Shown in pieces: positions 53,824 through 62,290 of a DNA stretch of 64,000 bases. Under the pieces are notes generated by a model. The model had not been told where the DNA came from. It worked only from the letters and a program-made list of their open reading frames with translations, and did no database searches. The DNA is from Metarhizobium sp017305935 (GTDB lineage Bacteria; Pseudomonadota; Alphaproteobacteria; Rhizobiales; Rhizobiaceae). The position numbers and the translations under genes are program-made. Positions within the stretch are counted from its first letter, which is position 1. Every line of letters starts with the position of its first letter. The stretch lies in assembly GCF_029601685.1 (NCBI RefSeq), contig NZ_JARRIR010000005.1, forward strand, positions 124,001 to 188,000, written 5' to 3'.

Positions 53824-55602
53824 TTATGCCGGCTGCGGCACCGGCTCGGCGCCGTTGGTCACTTCCAGATGCAGGATACGCGGCCGCGTGGCGGCAATGA
53901 AGGCTTCGGAGCGGCCGATATAGATGATGCCGACCCGGTCGAGGCTGGCAAGCGCCGAGGACAGCCGCTCGGCGACCTCCGGTTCCAGCCCTTCCAGCGT
54001 ATCCTCGAAAACGATCCAGTCGGCCGGCGTCAGCAGAATGCGGGCGACCGCCAACGCCACCTGCTGCTCGCGGTCGAGCTGGCGGTCCCAGCGCGCGGCG
54101 ACATCGAGGCGCGGGATGAGCTCGGCAAGCCCCACCCGCTCCAGCGCCGCCGCGATGCGTTCGTCGCCATAGGCATTGGCCTGGACAGGAAAGGCGATGG
54201 CATCGCGCAACGGCGCCTGCGGCAGATAGGACACATAGGGCACGAACAGCATATGCGCCTTTTCCGGCAGCACGATCGTCCCCGTCCAGTCCGCCCACCA
54301 GCCGGCCAGCGCCGCAAACAGCAGGCGGCGGTTGGCGCCGGGATCGCCGTTGACGACGATACGCTCACCGGGGCGGATGACGATATCGGTCTCCTTGAGG
54401 CGAAAGCTGCCCGAGGCCTGCCCGGCCGAGACCGCGACATTGCGCAGCACCACGGCATCCTCGTCCGCCTGGGCCGGATGCTTGCAATCGGCGGCCGGCG
54501 GATGGGTTTCCATCAGCACCAGCGCCTGGCGGAAATTGGCGACCCGCATCAGCGACGCCTTCCAGTCGGCGATGGTGCTGAAATTGTCGACATACCAGCG
54601 CAGCGCCGTATAGACCTGGTTGAAGGCGCCGACCGCCATCATCAGCCCGCCAAAGGTCAGATCCCCGGAGAAATAGACGGGCGCGGCGATCAGGATCGGC
54701 GCGATGATCGTCAGCCAGCCATAACCGGCCGAAACCCAGCGCAGGTTGGTGGTGGCCATGGCCAGCTTGCCCATGGTCTTCAGGATGGCGGAGATATCGC
54801 CGTCGATGCGCCGGCGCTCGGTCTCCTCGCCCTGTTGCAGAGTGATCGCCGTCAGGTTCTCGTTGGCGCGCATCAGCGAGGTCCGCAATTGCGCTTCCTT
54901 GGCGTAGCGCTCGGCGGTCAGCGCCGGCAGGCTGCGCCCGACGACGGTGCTGAGCAGCGAAGCCGAGCCGGCATAGAGGAAGACGGCCCAGACCATATAG
55001 CCGGGAATGGCGAGCGGCTGTCCGTGAAAGGTGACCGAGAATCCCGAGGACAGATCCCAGAGCACCCCGACGAAGCTGACCAGCATGATCGTCGATTGCG
55101 TCAGCCCGATCGCCAGGCTGGTGGTGATATCGGACAGATGCGCCGAATCCTCGTGCAGGCGCTGGTCCGGATTGACGCCGAGGATGCCGGCGGCCGAAAG
55201 CCGGAGCGCCCGGCGCGGATAGAGCCATTGGCCGAGCAGGTCGCGCGTCAGCCCGTCGCGCATGCGGATCGCCAGGATCTGGTTCACCCAGGTCTGCCCG
55301 ACATTGAGCAGCAGCAGGACGCCGGCGATGACGGCGAAGATCCGGAGTTGATGCAGGAAGCCGGAGAGATCACGCCGCTCCAGCGAATCGTAAAAGGTGC
55401 CGTTCCAGTCGTTGAGCAGCACCTGCACGAAGGCGGTGGCGAGGATGATGGCGAGGATGAGCGTCCAGAAGAAGATGAGGCGGCTGCGAACCGGCGAACC
55501 CCACAAGGCCCGCAGCATCATGCGGATCTGCGACATGAAACCGATGGCCGGCTCGCCGGTATCGGCGTTGTGGCGCTCGGATGCTGCTTCGTCATTCGCC
55601 AT
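53824..55602 (-). CDS. ABC exporter (ABC_membrane_2/SbmA-like) with degenerate ATPase domain
   Basis: The 592-residue half-transporter has a six-helix membrane domain (about residues 35-350) of the PF06472/SbmA-BacA type, with FWTLILAIILATAFVQVLLNDWNGTFYDSLERRD. The C-terminal nucleotide-binding domain (about 385-580) has lost its key residues: Walker A is GDPGANRR (419-426, lysine absent), the signature is LDREQQ (509-514) instead of SLGEQQ, Walker B is VFEDTLE instead of LDEATS, and the H-loop is IGRSE with no His. The reading frame is intact, so it is not a plain pseudogene. Transport may instead be proton-driven, as in SbmA/BacA. The substrate is unknown. Confidence 0.85.
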   Translation of the reverse strand: MANDEAASERHNADTGEPAIGFMSQIRMMLRALWGSPVRSRLIFFWTLILAIILATAFVQVLLNDWNGTFYDSLERRDLSGFLHQLRIFAVIAGVLLLLNVGQTWVNQILAIRMRDGLTRDLLGQWLYPRRALRLSAAGILGVNPDQRLHEDSAHLSDITTSLAIGLTQSTIMLVSFVGVLWDLSSGFSVTFHGQPLAIPGYMVWAVFLYAGSASLLSTVVGRSLPALTAERYAKEAQLRTSLMRANENLTAITLQQGEETERRRIDGDISAILKTMGKLAMATTNLRWVSAGYGWLTIIAPILIAAPVYFSGDLTFGGLMMAVGAFNQVYTALRWYVDNFSTIADWKASLMRVANFRQALVLMETHPPAADCKHPAQADEDAVVLRNVAVSAGQASGSFRLKETDIVIRPGERIVVNGDPGANRRLLFAALAGWWADWTGTIVLPEKAHMLFVPYVSYLPQAPLRDAIAFPVQANAYGDERIAAALERVGLAELIPRLDVAARWDRQLDREQQVALAVARILLTPADWIVFEDTLEGLEPEVAERLSSALASLDRVGIIYIGRSEAFIAATRPRILHLEVTNGAEPVPQPA

Positions 55603-55770
55603 GGAGTTCGTTGTCTTCCGCCTGAATCCCTCATGTATAGGACAGGCATCTTGTGTGAAGGTGGTTTCATTGCGGCGGCGGAAATTTTTTAAGGGCCGCG
55701 ATTTCCGGTTTCAGGGCTTATGCGCTAGGGTGCCGCCGATTTTGCTTTATCGTATCGCCCAAGGGGTCAC

Positions 55771-56607
55771 ATGCAGTTTCAGGGTACGGATGCCTATATC
55801 GCCGACAAGGATCTGATGGTCGCGGTCAATGCCGCCATCAGGCTGGAGCGGCCGCTTCTGGTCAAGGGCGAGCCCGGCACCGGCAAGACCGAGCTGGCGC
55901 GGCAGGTGGCCGCAGCGCTTGGCCTCGACCTGCTCGAATGGAACGTCAAGTCGACGACCAAGGCGCAGCAGGGGCTTTACGAATACGATGCCGTCTCGCG
56001 CCTGCGCGACAGCCAGCTCGGCGACGAACGCGTCAACGACGTCGCCAACTACATCCGCAAGGGCAAGCTCTGGCAGGCCTTCGACGCGGACGAAAAATGC
56101 GTGCTGCTGATCGACGAGATCGACAAGGCCGACATCGAATTCCCCAACGACCTGCTGCAGGAACTCGACCGCATGGAATTCCATGTCTACGAGACCGGGC
56201 AGACGATCCGCGCCCGCCAGCGGCCGATCGTCATCATCACCTCCAACAACGAGAAGGAATTGCCGGACGCCTTCCTGCGCCGCTGCTTCTTCCATTACAT
56301 CCGCTTCCCCGACCCGGATACGCTGGCCCGCATCGTCGAGGTGCATTATCCCGGCATCCGCCAGCAGCTGCTCTCCAGCGCGCTGACCACCTTCTACGAG
56401 ATCCGCGACACGCAGGGGCTGAAGAAGAAGCCGTCCACCTCGGAGGCGCTCGACTGGATCCGCCTGCTGGTCGCCGACGAGATCGATCCGGCCGACCTGC
56501 GCGGCTCGGCGAAGAATGCGCTGCCGCGCCTGCACGGGGCGCTGTTGAAGAACGAACAGGACGTGCACCTGTTCGAGCGCCTCGCCTTCATGGCGCGCCG
56601 CGACTGA
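55771..56607 (+). CDS. MoxR-type AAA+ ATPase
   Basis: This 278-residue AAA+ ATPase of the MoxR family is a chaperone-like enzyme that matures or remodels protein complexes together with VWA-domain partners. Walker A GEPGTGKT lies at 33-40, Walker B CVLLIDEIDKAD near 110, sensor-1 VIITSNNEKELPDAFLRRC near 167, and a helical lid follows. The VWA/CoxE partner is encoded at 58148, separated by metA and a GNAT gene. It is divergent from the ABC exporter. Confidence 0.9.
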   Translation: MQFQGTDAYIADKDLMVAVNAAIRLERPLLVKGEPGTGKTELARQVAAALGLDLLEWNVKSTTKAQQGLYEYDAVSRLRDSQLGDERVNDVANYIRKGKLWQAFDADEKCVLLIDEIDKADIEFPNDLLQELDRMEFHVYETGQTIRARQRPIVIITSNNEKELPDAFLRRCFFHYIRFPDPDTLARIVEVHYPGIRQQLLSSALTTFYEIRDTQGLKKKPSTSEALDWIRLLVADEIDPADLRGSAKNALPRLHGALLKNEQDVHLFERLAFMARRD

Positions 56608-56610
56608 TCC

Positions 56611-56639
56611 TTGATTCTTGCCGCGCCGGAGCGTATCTA
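56611..56639 (+). promoter_or_regulatory. Promoter of the metA leader
   Basis: TTGATT at 56611-56616, 17 bases, then TATCTA at 56634-56639. Transcription would begin at or just before the SAM-II aptamer, exactly where a riboswitch leader should start. Confidence 0.7.
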
Positions 56640-56645
56640 GAACAT

Positions 56646-56697
56646 CGTGGTGATTTGGCCGGCCGGCTTGCAGCCACGTTAAATAAGTCGCTAAAGG
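56646..56697 (+). ncRNA. SAM-II riboswitch
   Basis: The sequence has the SAM-II signature: CGTGG at 56646-56650 pairs with CCACG at 56674-56678 (P1), the loop carries GATTTGG, and the 3' strand reads GTTAAATAAGTCGCTAAAG, which closes the H-type pseudoknot around S-adenosylmethionine. SAM-II elements of alphaproteobacteria precede metA and shut it off when SAM is plentiful. It lies 74 bases before the metA start. Confidence 0.92.
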
Positions 56698-56752
56698 GCC
56701 GTGCGTCACGGACCGGTTAGCGTTTTATTCGCGCGGCCGGTTTTTCTTGTTT
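56697..56752 (+). terminator. Terminator downstream of the SAM-II aptamer
   Basis: GGCCGTGCG at 56697-56705 pairs with CGCGCGGCC at 56730-56738 (one G-U), followed by GG and TTTTTCTTGTTTTG. A terminator in this position would let ligand binding stop transcription before metA. The aptamer's last base abuts the stem, so formation may be coupled to the pseudoknot. Confidence 0.7.
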
Positions 56753-56770
56753 TGAACGAGTGACAGCACG

Positions 56771-57694
56771 ATGCCCATCAAGATCCCCGATACCTTGCCC
56801 GCCTTCCAGACCCTCGTGAACGAGGGCGTGCGGGTGATGACCGAGACCGTGGCCGTCCGCCAGGACATCCGCCCGCTCCAGATCGGGCTCCTGAACCTCA
56901 TGCCGAACAAGATCAAGACCGAGATCCAGATGGCGCGCCTGGTCGGCGCCAGCCCCTTGCAGGTGGAATTGTCGCTGATCCGCGTCGGCGGCCACAAGGC
57001 CAAGAACACCTCCGAGGAGCATCTCCTGTCCTTCTACGAGACCTGGGAGGAGGTGCGCCACCGCAAGTTCGACGGTTTCATCATCACCGGCGCGCCGGTC
57101 GAAACCCTCGACTACGAGGACGTGACCTACTGGAACGAGATGCAACGCATCCTCGACTGGACTGTTACCAATGTCCATTCGACGCTGAACGTCTGCTGGG
57201 GCGCCATGGCCGCCATCTATCATTTCCACGGCGTGCCCAAGCATCTGCTCAAGGAAAAGGCGTTCGGCGTCTATCGCCATGTGAACCTGAAGCCTTCCTC
57301 GGTCTATCTCACCGGCTTCTCCGATGATTTCGGCGTGCCGGTCTCGCGCTGGACGGAGGTGCGCCGCGCCGATGTCGCCAAGGTGCCGGGTCTGGAAATC
57401 CTGATGGAATCGAAGGAGATGGGCATCTGCCTGATCCATGAGAATGCAGGCAACCGCCTCTATATGTTCAATCATGTCGAATATGATTCGACCTCGCTTG
57501 CCGACGAGTATTTCCGTGATGTCGATGCCGGCGTGCCGATCAAGATGCCGCACGACTATTTCCCGCACAATGATGCCAGCCTGCCGCCGCTCAACCGCTG
57601 GCGCAGCCATGCGCATCTGTTCTTCGGCAACTGGATCAACGAGATCTACCAGACGACCCCCTACGATCTCGAGGAGATCGGCAATGACAGGTGA
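56771..57694 (+). CDS. metA: Homoserine O-acyltransferase MetA (probably acetyl-specific)
   Basis: MetA activates homoserine for methionine synthesis. The 307-residue protein has the nucleophile Cys142 in NVCWGAMAA and the catalytic His-Glu in FNHVEYD. Residue 111 is Glu (GAPVE) where E. coli has Gly; in characterised members Glu here gives acetyl-CoA specificity, so the product is probably O-acetylhomoserine despite automatic succinyl labels. Expression is under the SAM-II riboswitch. The GNAT gene follows 4 bases later. Confidence 0.95.
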   Translation: MPIKIPDTLPAFQTLVNEGVRVMTETVAVRQDIRPLQIGLLNLMPNKIKTEIQMARLVGASPLQVELSLIRVGGHKAKNTSEEHLLSFYETWEEVRHRKFDGFIITGAPVETLDYEDVTYWNEMQRILDWTVTNVHSTLNVCWGAMAAIYHFHGVPKHLLKEKAFGVYRHVNLKPSSVYLTGFSDDFGVPVSRWTEVRRADVAKVPGLEILMESKEMGICLIHENAGNRLYMFNHVEYDSTSLADEYFRDVDAGVPIKMPHDYFPHNDASLPPLNRWRSHAHLFFGNWINEIYQTTPYDLEEIGNDR

Positions 57695-57698
57695 GAGC

Positions 57699-58148
57699 AT
57701 GATCGAACTTCACATCCGCTCCATCGAGGCGAAGGACGAGGCGGACTGGCGCCGCCTCTGGACCGCATACCTCGCCTTTTACGAAACCGTGCTGCCGGAG
57801 GAGATCTACGTCTCGACCTTCGCGCGGCTGCTCAGCGGCGCGCCGAACGAATATCGCGGCTTCATCGCTTTCGATAACGGCCGCGCCGTGGGGCTGGCGC
57901 ATTACCTGTTTCACCGCTCCTGCTGGCATATCGACAATGTCTGCTATCTCCAGGATCTGTTCGCCGATCCGGACGTGCGCGGCAAGGGTGTCGGCCGGGC
58001 GCTGATCGAGGCGGTCTATGGCGCGGCGCAAGCTCAGGGATCGAAGGAGGTCTACTGGATGACGCAGGAATTCAACGCCACGGCGCGCAGGCTCTACGAC
58101 CGAATCGCCGAAAAGACGCCCTTCCTCGTCTATCAGCGGAATTTCTGA
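57699..58148 (+). CDS. GNAT family N-acetyltransferase
   Basis: This 149-residue GNAT protein has motif A LFADPDVRGKGVGRALIEAVY and a C-terminal NATARRLYDRIAEKTPFLVYQR that recalls AAC-type acetyltransferases. The ATG at 57699 follows AGGTGAG; the ATG at 57684, inside metA, would add five residues. Its stop overlaps the VWA gene start by one base. It therefore sits in the SAM-controlled metA transcript; the acetyl acceptor is unknown. Confidence 0.88.
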   Translation: MIELHIRSIEAKDEADWRRLWTAYLAFYETVLPEEIYVSTFARLLSGAPNEYRGFIAFDNGRAVGLAHYLFHRSCWHIDNVCYLQDLFADPDVRGKGVGRALIEAVYGAAQAQGSKEVYWMTQEFNATARRLYDRIAEKTPFLVYQRNF

Positions 58149-59341
58149 TGTTCCTGCCCTTCTTCCTGCGGCTGAAAGCAGTGGGCGTGCCGGTCACGCT
58201 CCGGGAATTCCTGCTGCTTCTCGAAGCGATGAAGACGGGCATCGCCGATTTCGACATCGAGGCCTTCTATTATCTTGCCCGCACGGCGCTGGTGAAGGAC
58301 GAGCGTTTCATCGATCGCTTCGACCGCGTCTTTTCCGAAAGTTTTCAGGGGCTGGAAGCGCTGGCGGGCACGCCCGGCCAAGCCGGCCCCTCCCCGCGCG
58401 ACCTGCCGGAAGACTGGCTGCGGCGGCTGGCGGAAAAGCATCTGAGCGCCGAGGACAAGGCGCTGGTCGAAAGCCTCGGCGGCTTCGACAGGCTGATGGA
58501 AACGCTGCGCGAACGGCTGGCCGAGCAGAAGGGCCGCCATCAGGGCGGCTCGAAATGGATCGGCACCGCCGGCACCTCGCCCTTCGGCGCCTATGGCTAC
58601 AATCCCGAGGGCGTGCGCATCGGCCAGGAGGGCTCCCGCCATCGCCGGGCGGTGAAAGTCTGGGACCGGCGCGAATTCCGCAATTTCGACGACACGGTCG
58701 AGCTCGGCACCCGCAACATCAAGGTGGCGCTGAAGCGGCTGCGCCGCTGGGTGCGCGACGGCGCCGCCGACGAGCTCGATCTCGCCGGCACCATCCGCGC
58801 CACCGCCGAGCATGGCTATCTCGACGTGCAGACCCGGCCCGAGCGCCGCAACGCCGTCAAGCTCCTGATGTTCTTCGATGTCGGCGGCTCGATGGACGAC
58901 CACGTCCGCGGCGTCGAGGAGCTGTTTTCAGCGGCGAAGGCCGAGTTCCGCCATATGGACTCTTTCTATTTCCACAATTGCCTCTACGAGGGCGTGTGGA
59001 AGGACAATCGCCGACGCCGCGCCGAGATCACCCCGACCTTGGACATCATCCGCACTTTCGGCCCCGATTATCACGTCGTCTTCGTCGGCGACGCCGCCAT
59101 GAGTCCCTATGAGATCAGCCATTCCGGCGGCTCGGTCGAGCATTGGAACCCAGAGGCCGGCGCCGTCTGGCTTTCCCGCATGACAGGCCATTTCCGCAAA
59201 TGCATCTGGCTGAACCCGATGCGGCAGGAGCATTGGGGCTATACCACCTCGACCGGCATGATCCGCGCGCTGATGGGGGGACAGATGTATCCGCTGACGC
59301 TCGGCGGCCTCGACCGGGCGATGCGCGCCTTGTCGAAATAA
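58148..59341 (+). CDS. VWA domain protein, CoxE-like
   Basis: This 397-residue protein of the CoxE/VWA group is the usual partner of MoxR ATPases in metalloenzyme or complex maturation. The N-terminal half is helical; the VWA domain starts near residue 236 with the MIDAS-like DVGGSMDDH at 244-252. The C-terminal part contains FVGDAAMSPYEI and WLNPMRQEHWGYTTS. The serine of the usual DxSxS is replaced by Gly at its first position (DVGGS), as in this subfamily. It overlaps the GNAT stop by one base. Confidence 0.88.
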   Translation: MFLPFFLRLKAVGVPVTLREFLLLLEAMKTGIADFDIEAFYYLARTALVKDERFIDRFDRVFSESFQGLEALAGTPGQAGPSPRDLPEDWLRRLAEKHLSAEDKALVESLGGFDRLMETLRERLAEQKGRHQGGSKWIGTAGTSPFGAYGYNPEGVRIGQEGSRHRRAVKVWDRREFRNFDDTVELGTRNIKVALKRLRRWVRDGAADELDLAGTIRATAEHGYLDVQTRPERRNAVKLLMFFDVGGSMDDHVRGVEELFSAAKAEFRHMDSFYFHNCLYEGVWKDNRRRRAEITPTLDIIRTFGPDYHVVFVGDAAMSPYEISHSGGSVEHWNPEAGAVWLSRMTGHFRKCIWLNPMRQEHWGYTTSTGMIRALMGGQMYPLTLGGLDRAMRALSK

Positions 59342-59432
59342 AGCCGGTTGCAGTCGCGGCCAAAGCGACGCATCTTGCGCCCCGGTAAAGAAGCGCGAGG
59401 CGCTTCAGGAAAGAGTCGATAGCAGGCGATCC

Positions 59433-60449
59433 ATGAGCAGCGAACGGGAAATTTTCGGCACGACGGCGAGCGGCGAAACGGTCTACCGGGTGGAGCTGCG
59501 CGGCGGCGGCCTGCGGGCCAAGGTCTTGACCTGGGGCTCGGTCATCCAGGATCTGCGCCTCGACGGCCACGCGCCGCCGCTGGTGCTCGGTTTCGAGAGT
59601 TTCGAGCCCTATCCGCTCCATTCTCCCTATTTCGGCGCCAGCCCCGGCCGCAACGCCAACCGCATCGCCAATGGCCGCTTCATGCTCGACGGCCACGAAG
59701 TCCAGCTCGACCGCAACGAGCGCGGCGTCACCCACCTGCATGGCGGCACCGGCAATATCGGCAAGAGCAACTGGTCGATCGCCGATCTCTCCGAAGACCG
59801 GGTGGTGCTGCGCATCGTCGACCCCGCCGGTCGCGCCGGCTATCCCGGCAATTGCGAGATCACCGCCACCTATCACCTGCGCGACGACGGCGTGCTCTCG
59901 GTGATCTACGATTCGACCACCGATGCGCCGACCCCGGTCAATGTCTGCCAGCATTCCTATTTCAATCTCGATGGCCGCGACGATGCGCTCGGCCACGACC
60001 TGATGATCGCCGCCGACCATTACCTGCCGACCAACGAGGCGCAGGTGCCGACCGGCGAACTGCGCCCGGTCGTCGGCACGCCCTTCGATTTCCGCCAGAT
60101 GAGCCCGATGAAGCGGGTCGAGAACGGCGAGCAGGTGCTGTTCGATCATAATTTCTGCCTGTCGCGCGCCCGCATGCCGAAGCGCCCGGTGGCGCTGGCC
60201 CGCAGCCTCAATTCCGGCGTGACCCTGGAGGTGCGCACCAGCGAACCCGGCGTGCAGTTCTATGCCGGCTTCAAGGTCAACGCCCCCGTGCCCGGCCTCG
60301 ACGGCCGGCGTTACGGGCCGTTTGCCGGCTTCTGCCTGGAGACCCAGGTCTGGCCGGATGCCGTCAACCATGCGGATTTCCCGCCCTCGATCCTGCGACC
60401 CGGCGAAACCTTGCGCCAGGAGACGGATTACGTCTTCTCGAAAAGCTGA
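59433..60449 (+). CDS. galM: Aldose 1-epimerase
   Basis: GalM interconverts alpha and beta anomers of sugars such as glucose and galactose. The 338-residue cytoplasmic protein shows the family residues: Arg in GRNANRIANGRF near residue 75, His in THLHGG, the catalytic His in NVCQHSYFNL and the catalytic Glu in GFCLETQVWPDA. Length is normal. It is not obviously linked to its neighbours. Confidence 0.93.
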   Translation: MSSEREIFGTTASGETVYRVELRGGGLRAKVLTWGSVIQDLRLDGHAPPLVLGFESFEPYPLHSPYFGASPGRNANRIANGRFMLDGHEVQLDRNERGVTHLHGGTGNIGKSNWSIADLSEDRVVLRIVDPAGRAGYPGNCEITATYHLRDDGVLSVIYDSTTDAPTPVNVCQHSYFNLDGRDDALGHDLMIAADHYLPTNEAQVPTGELRPVVGTPFDFRQMSPMKRVENGEQVLFDHNFCLSRARMPKRPVALARSLNSGVTLEVRTSEPGVQFYAGFKVNAPVPGLDGRRYGPFAGFCLETQVWPDAVNHADFPPSILRPGETLRQETDYVFSKS

Positions 60450-60546
60450 AAATTTTTTGACGCGCCTGTCGGAAACGCGGCCACCGGGACGTCTTCAAGT
60501 GATCAGGACGGCGAGGATTGCCGCCCCTGGACACCAGGAGACGAAC

Positions 60547-60978
60547 ATGACCGAGACCACCGATCCGAAAACCGCGCCCTATCCGAACCCCAAGGTGCTC
60601 GGCGGCGTCGTGCCTTACCTCACCGTCGACGGCGCCCGCAAGGCGGCGGAATTCTACCGGAAGGCCTTCGGCGCCGAGCTGGTCTACGCCTATCCGGACG
60701 ACGACAAGGGACGCACCATGCATGTGCATCTCTACGTCAACGGCAGCTCGATCATGCTGAGCGACGCCTTTCCCGAATACGGCCATCCGCTCACCGCTCC
60801 GCAATCCTTCGCGCTGAACGTCATCGTCGACGATATCGACGCCTGGTGGGAGCGCGCCGTCGAGGCGGGCGCCGAGCCGCTGATGCCGGTCGAAAAGATG
60901 TTCTGGGGCGACCGCTTCGGGCAGGTGCGCGATCCGTTCGGCGTCATCTGGAGCATGAACGAACCGGCGAAAAGCTGA
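60547..60978 (+). CDS. VOC/PhnB-like glyoxalase-fold protein
   Basis: This 143-residue vicinal oxygen chelate protein of the PhnB/COG2764 type has VVPYLTVDGARKAAEFYRKAFGAELVY (first beta-alpha-beta module), HVHLYVNGSSIMLSD and FWGDRFGQVRDPFGVIWSM (second module). These are usually metal-dependent enzymes or binding proteins of unknown substrate. GGAG precedes the ATG at 60547. Its last 35 bases overlap the convergent diguanylate cyclase gene. Confidence 0.88.
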   Translation: MTETTDPKTAPYPNPKVLGGVVPYLTVDGARKAAEFYRKAFGAELVYAYPDDDKGRTMHVHLYVNGSSIMLSDAFPEYGHPLTAPQSFALNVIVDDIDAWWERAVEAGAEPLMPVEKMFWGDRFGQVRDPFGVIWSMNEPAKS

Positions 60979-62146
60979 CGCCCTTGCCGGCCGCACCGGC
61001 CCCCCGCTCGGCGCCGACCAGCGACACCACCCGGTTGCGCCCTTCGGTCTTGGCCGCATAGAGATTGGCGTCGGCGCGGACGATCGCGTCATGGACGCTG
61101 CGGTCGCCGGGTTCGGCGACTGCACAGCCGAAGCTCGCCGTTACCTGCCGGTCGATGCCGATCGCCGGCCAGCCATGCGAGGCGACGGCCAGCCGCAGCA
61201 TGTCGGCGAGCACGCCCGCCTCCGTCAGCGCATAGCCCGGCAGGCAGATGACGAATTCCTCGCCGCCGAAACGCGCCGCCAGCGCCTGCGCCGGCAAATA
61301 ACGGGTCAGGATAGCGGCGATGGCGACCAGCACCTTGTCGCCCTGCGGATGGCCGAAAGCATCGTTGATCTGCTTGAAACGGTCGATATCGCAAACGATG
61401 ACCGCGCCGGAAAATCCGCCCCGCCCGCTTCGGTCGGCCAGCGCCTGCTCGAAGCCGCGCCGGTTGAGCATGCCGGTCAGCGCATCGCGCTCCGCCGCAT
61501 GGCGATAGCGCGCCAGCACGTCGAGCGCAACGGTGGCGAGCGCCGTCAGCGCCAGCAGCAGGCTTATGGCGCTCGCCGTTGTCTGCATGATCGCCGCATA
61601 GTCGGATGTCGCAAAGTCCGCCATGTCCGCCGGCACCCGCGCCAGGAGCAGGAAGATGTTGCGTAGCACGGTTTCGAGGATCACCATGCCCGCCAGCCCC
61701 AGCAACACGACATCCAGCCAACGGCGTGGATGGCGGACGCTGAGCACCAGCGGCACGAACAGCAGCAGCACGGTGACGAAATCGTTGAACAGCAGTTCGA
61801 GTTCGAGATCGCCAGCGACGAGATCGGCATAGACGGCGGCGGCAAGCCCGGCCAGCGCCAGCCCGCCGCGCAGCAGCCGGTAAGTCGGGCGCCGGAAATG
61901 CTCCAGCATCGCCTGGCCATAGAAATAGAAGGCGCCGATGAACAGCGCATCGCAGATCAGCGCCACCGCCGGGATCGGCAGCCAAAAGCGCAGAGACGGA
62001 CCGGCGAAGGCCGCCGCCGCCAGCCCGTAGCCGATGCCCCAGGAAAGCGCCGGCCTTCGCTCGTAGCGCGCCACCAACAGGAAGGCGCTCCCGAAGGTCA
62101 GGAGAATGAAAGGCAGCAGAAAGGCGAAATTATCGGCGGCTTCCAT
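60944..62146 (-). CDS. Membrane diguanylate cyclase (GGDEF)
   Basis: The 400-residue protein has six or seven N-terminal membrane helices (about residues 7-205) and a C-terminal GGDEF domain with the active-site GGEEF at 294-298, making cyclic di-GMP from two GTP. The metal-binding segment CDIDRFKQINDAFGHPQGD is intact. The RxxD inhibitory site that would lie nine residues before GGEEF is replaced by PAQA, so product inhibition through it is not expected. The ATG at 62146 is used; the preceding 17 codons are unconserved. Confidence 0.9.
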   Translation of the reverse strand: MEAADNFAFLLPFILLTFGSAFLLVARYERRPALSWGIGYGLAAAAFAGPSLRFWLPIPAVALICDALFIGAFYFYGQAMLEHFRRPTYRLLRGGLALAGLAAAVYADLVAGDLELELLFNDFVTVLLLFVPLVLSVRHPRRWLDVVLLGLAGMVILETVLRNIFLLLARVPADMADFATSDYAAIMQTTASAISLLLALTALATVALDVLARYRHAAERDALTGMLNRRGFEQALADRSGRGGFSGAVIVCDIDRFKQINDAFGHPQGDKVLVAIAAILTRYLPAQALAARFGGEEFVICLPGYALTEAGVLADMLRLAVASHGWPAIGIDRQVTASFGCAVAEPGDRSVHDAIVRADANLYAAKTEGRNRVVSLVGAERGAGAAGKGVSFSPVRSCSR

Positions 62147-62230
62147 CGGTCGTCCCGGCTCGTCGGCGGCTCGATGCGAGCCATGCTGCACTGCCACCGT
62201 AGACCGGGCGTCTTAAGAAATGCAAAATGG

Positions 62231-62258
62231 CCCGCGGCAAGACGGTCGTTGCCGCGGG
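62231..62258 (-). terminator. Probable terminator of the dehydrogenase gene
   Basis: CCCGCGGCAA at 62231-62240 pairs perfectly with TTGCCGCGGG at 62249-62258. The minus strand continues CCATTTTGCATTTC. It lies 33 bases past the leftward dehydrogenase stop and ahead of the diguanylate cyclase gene. Confidence 0.6.
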
Positions 62259-62290
62259 GAGATCGATATCGAAATGGGACAATGGCCTTT

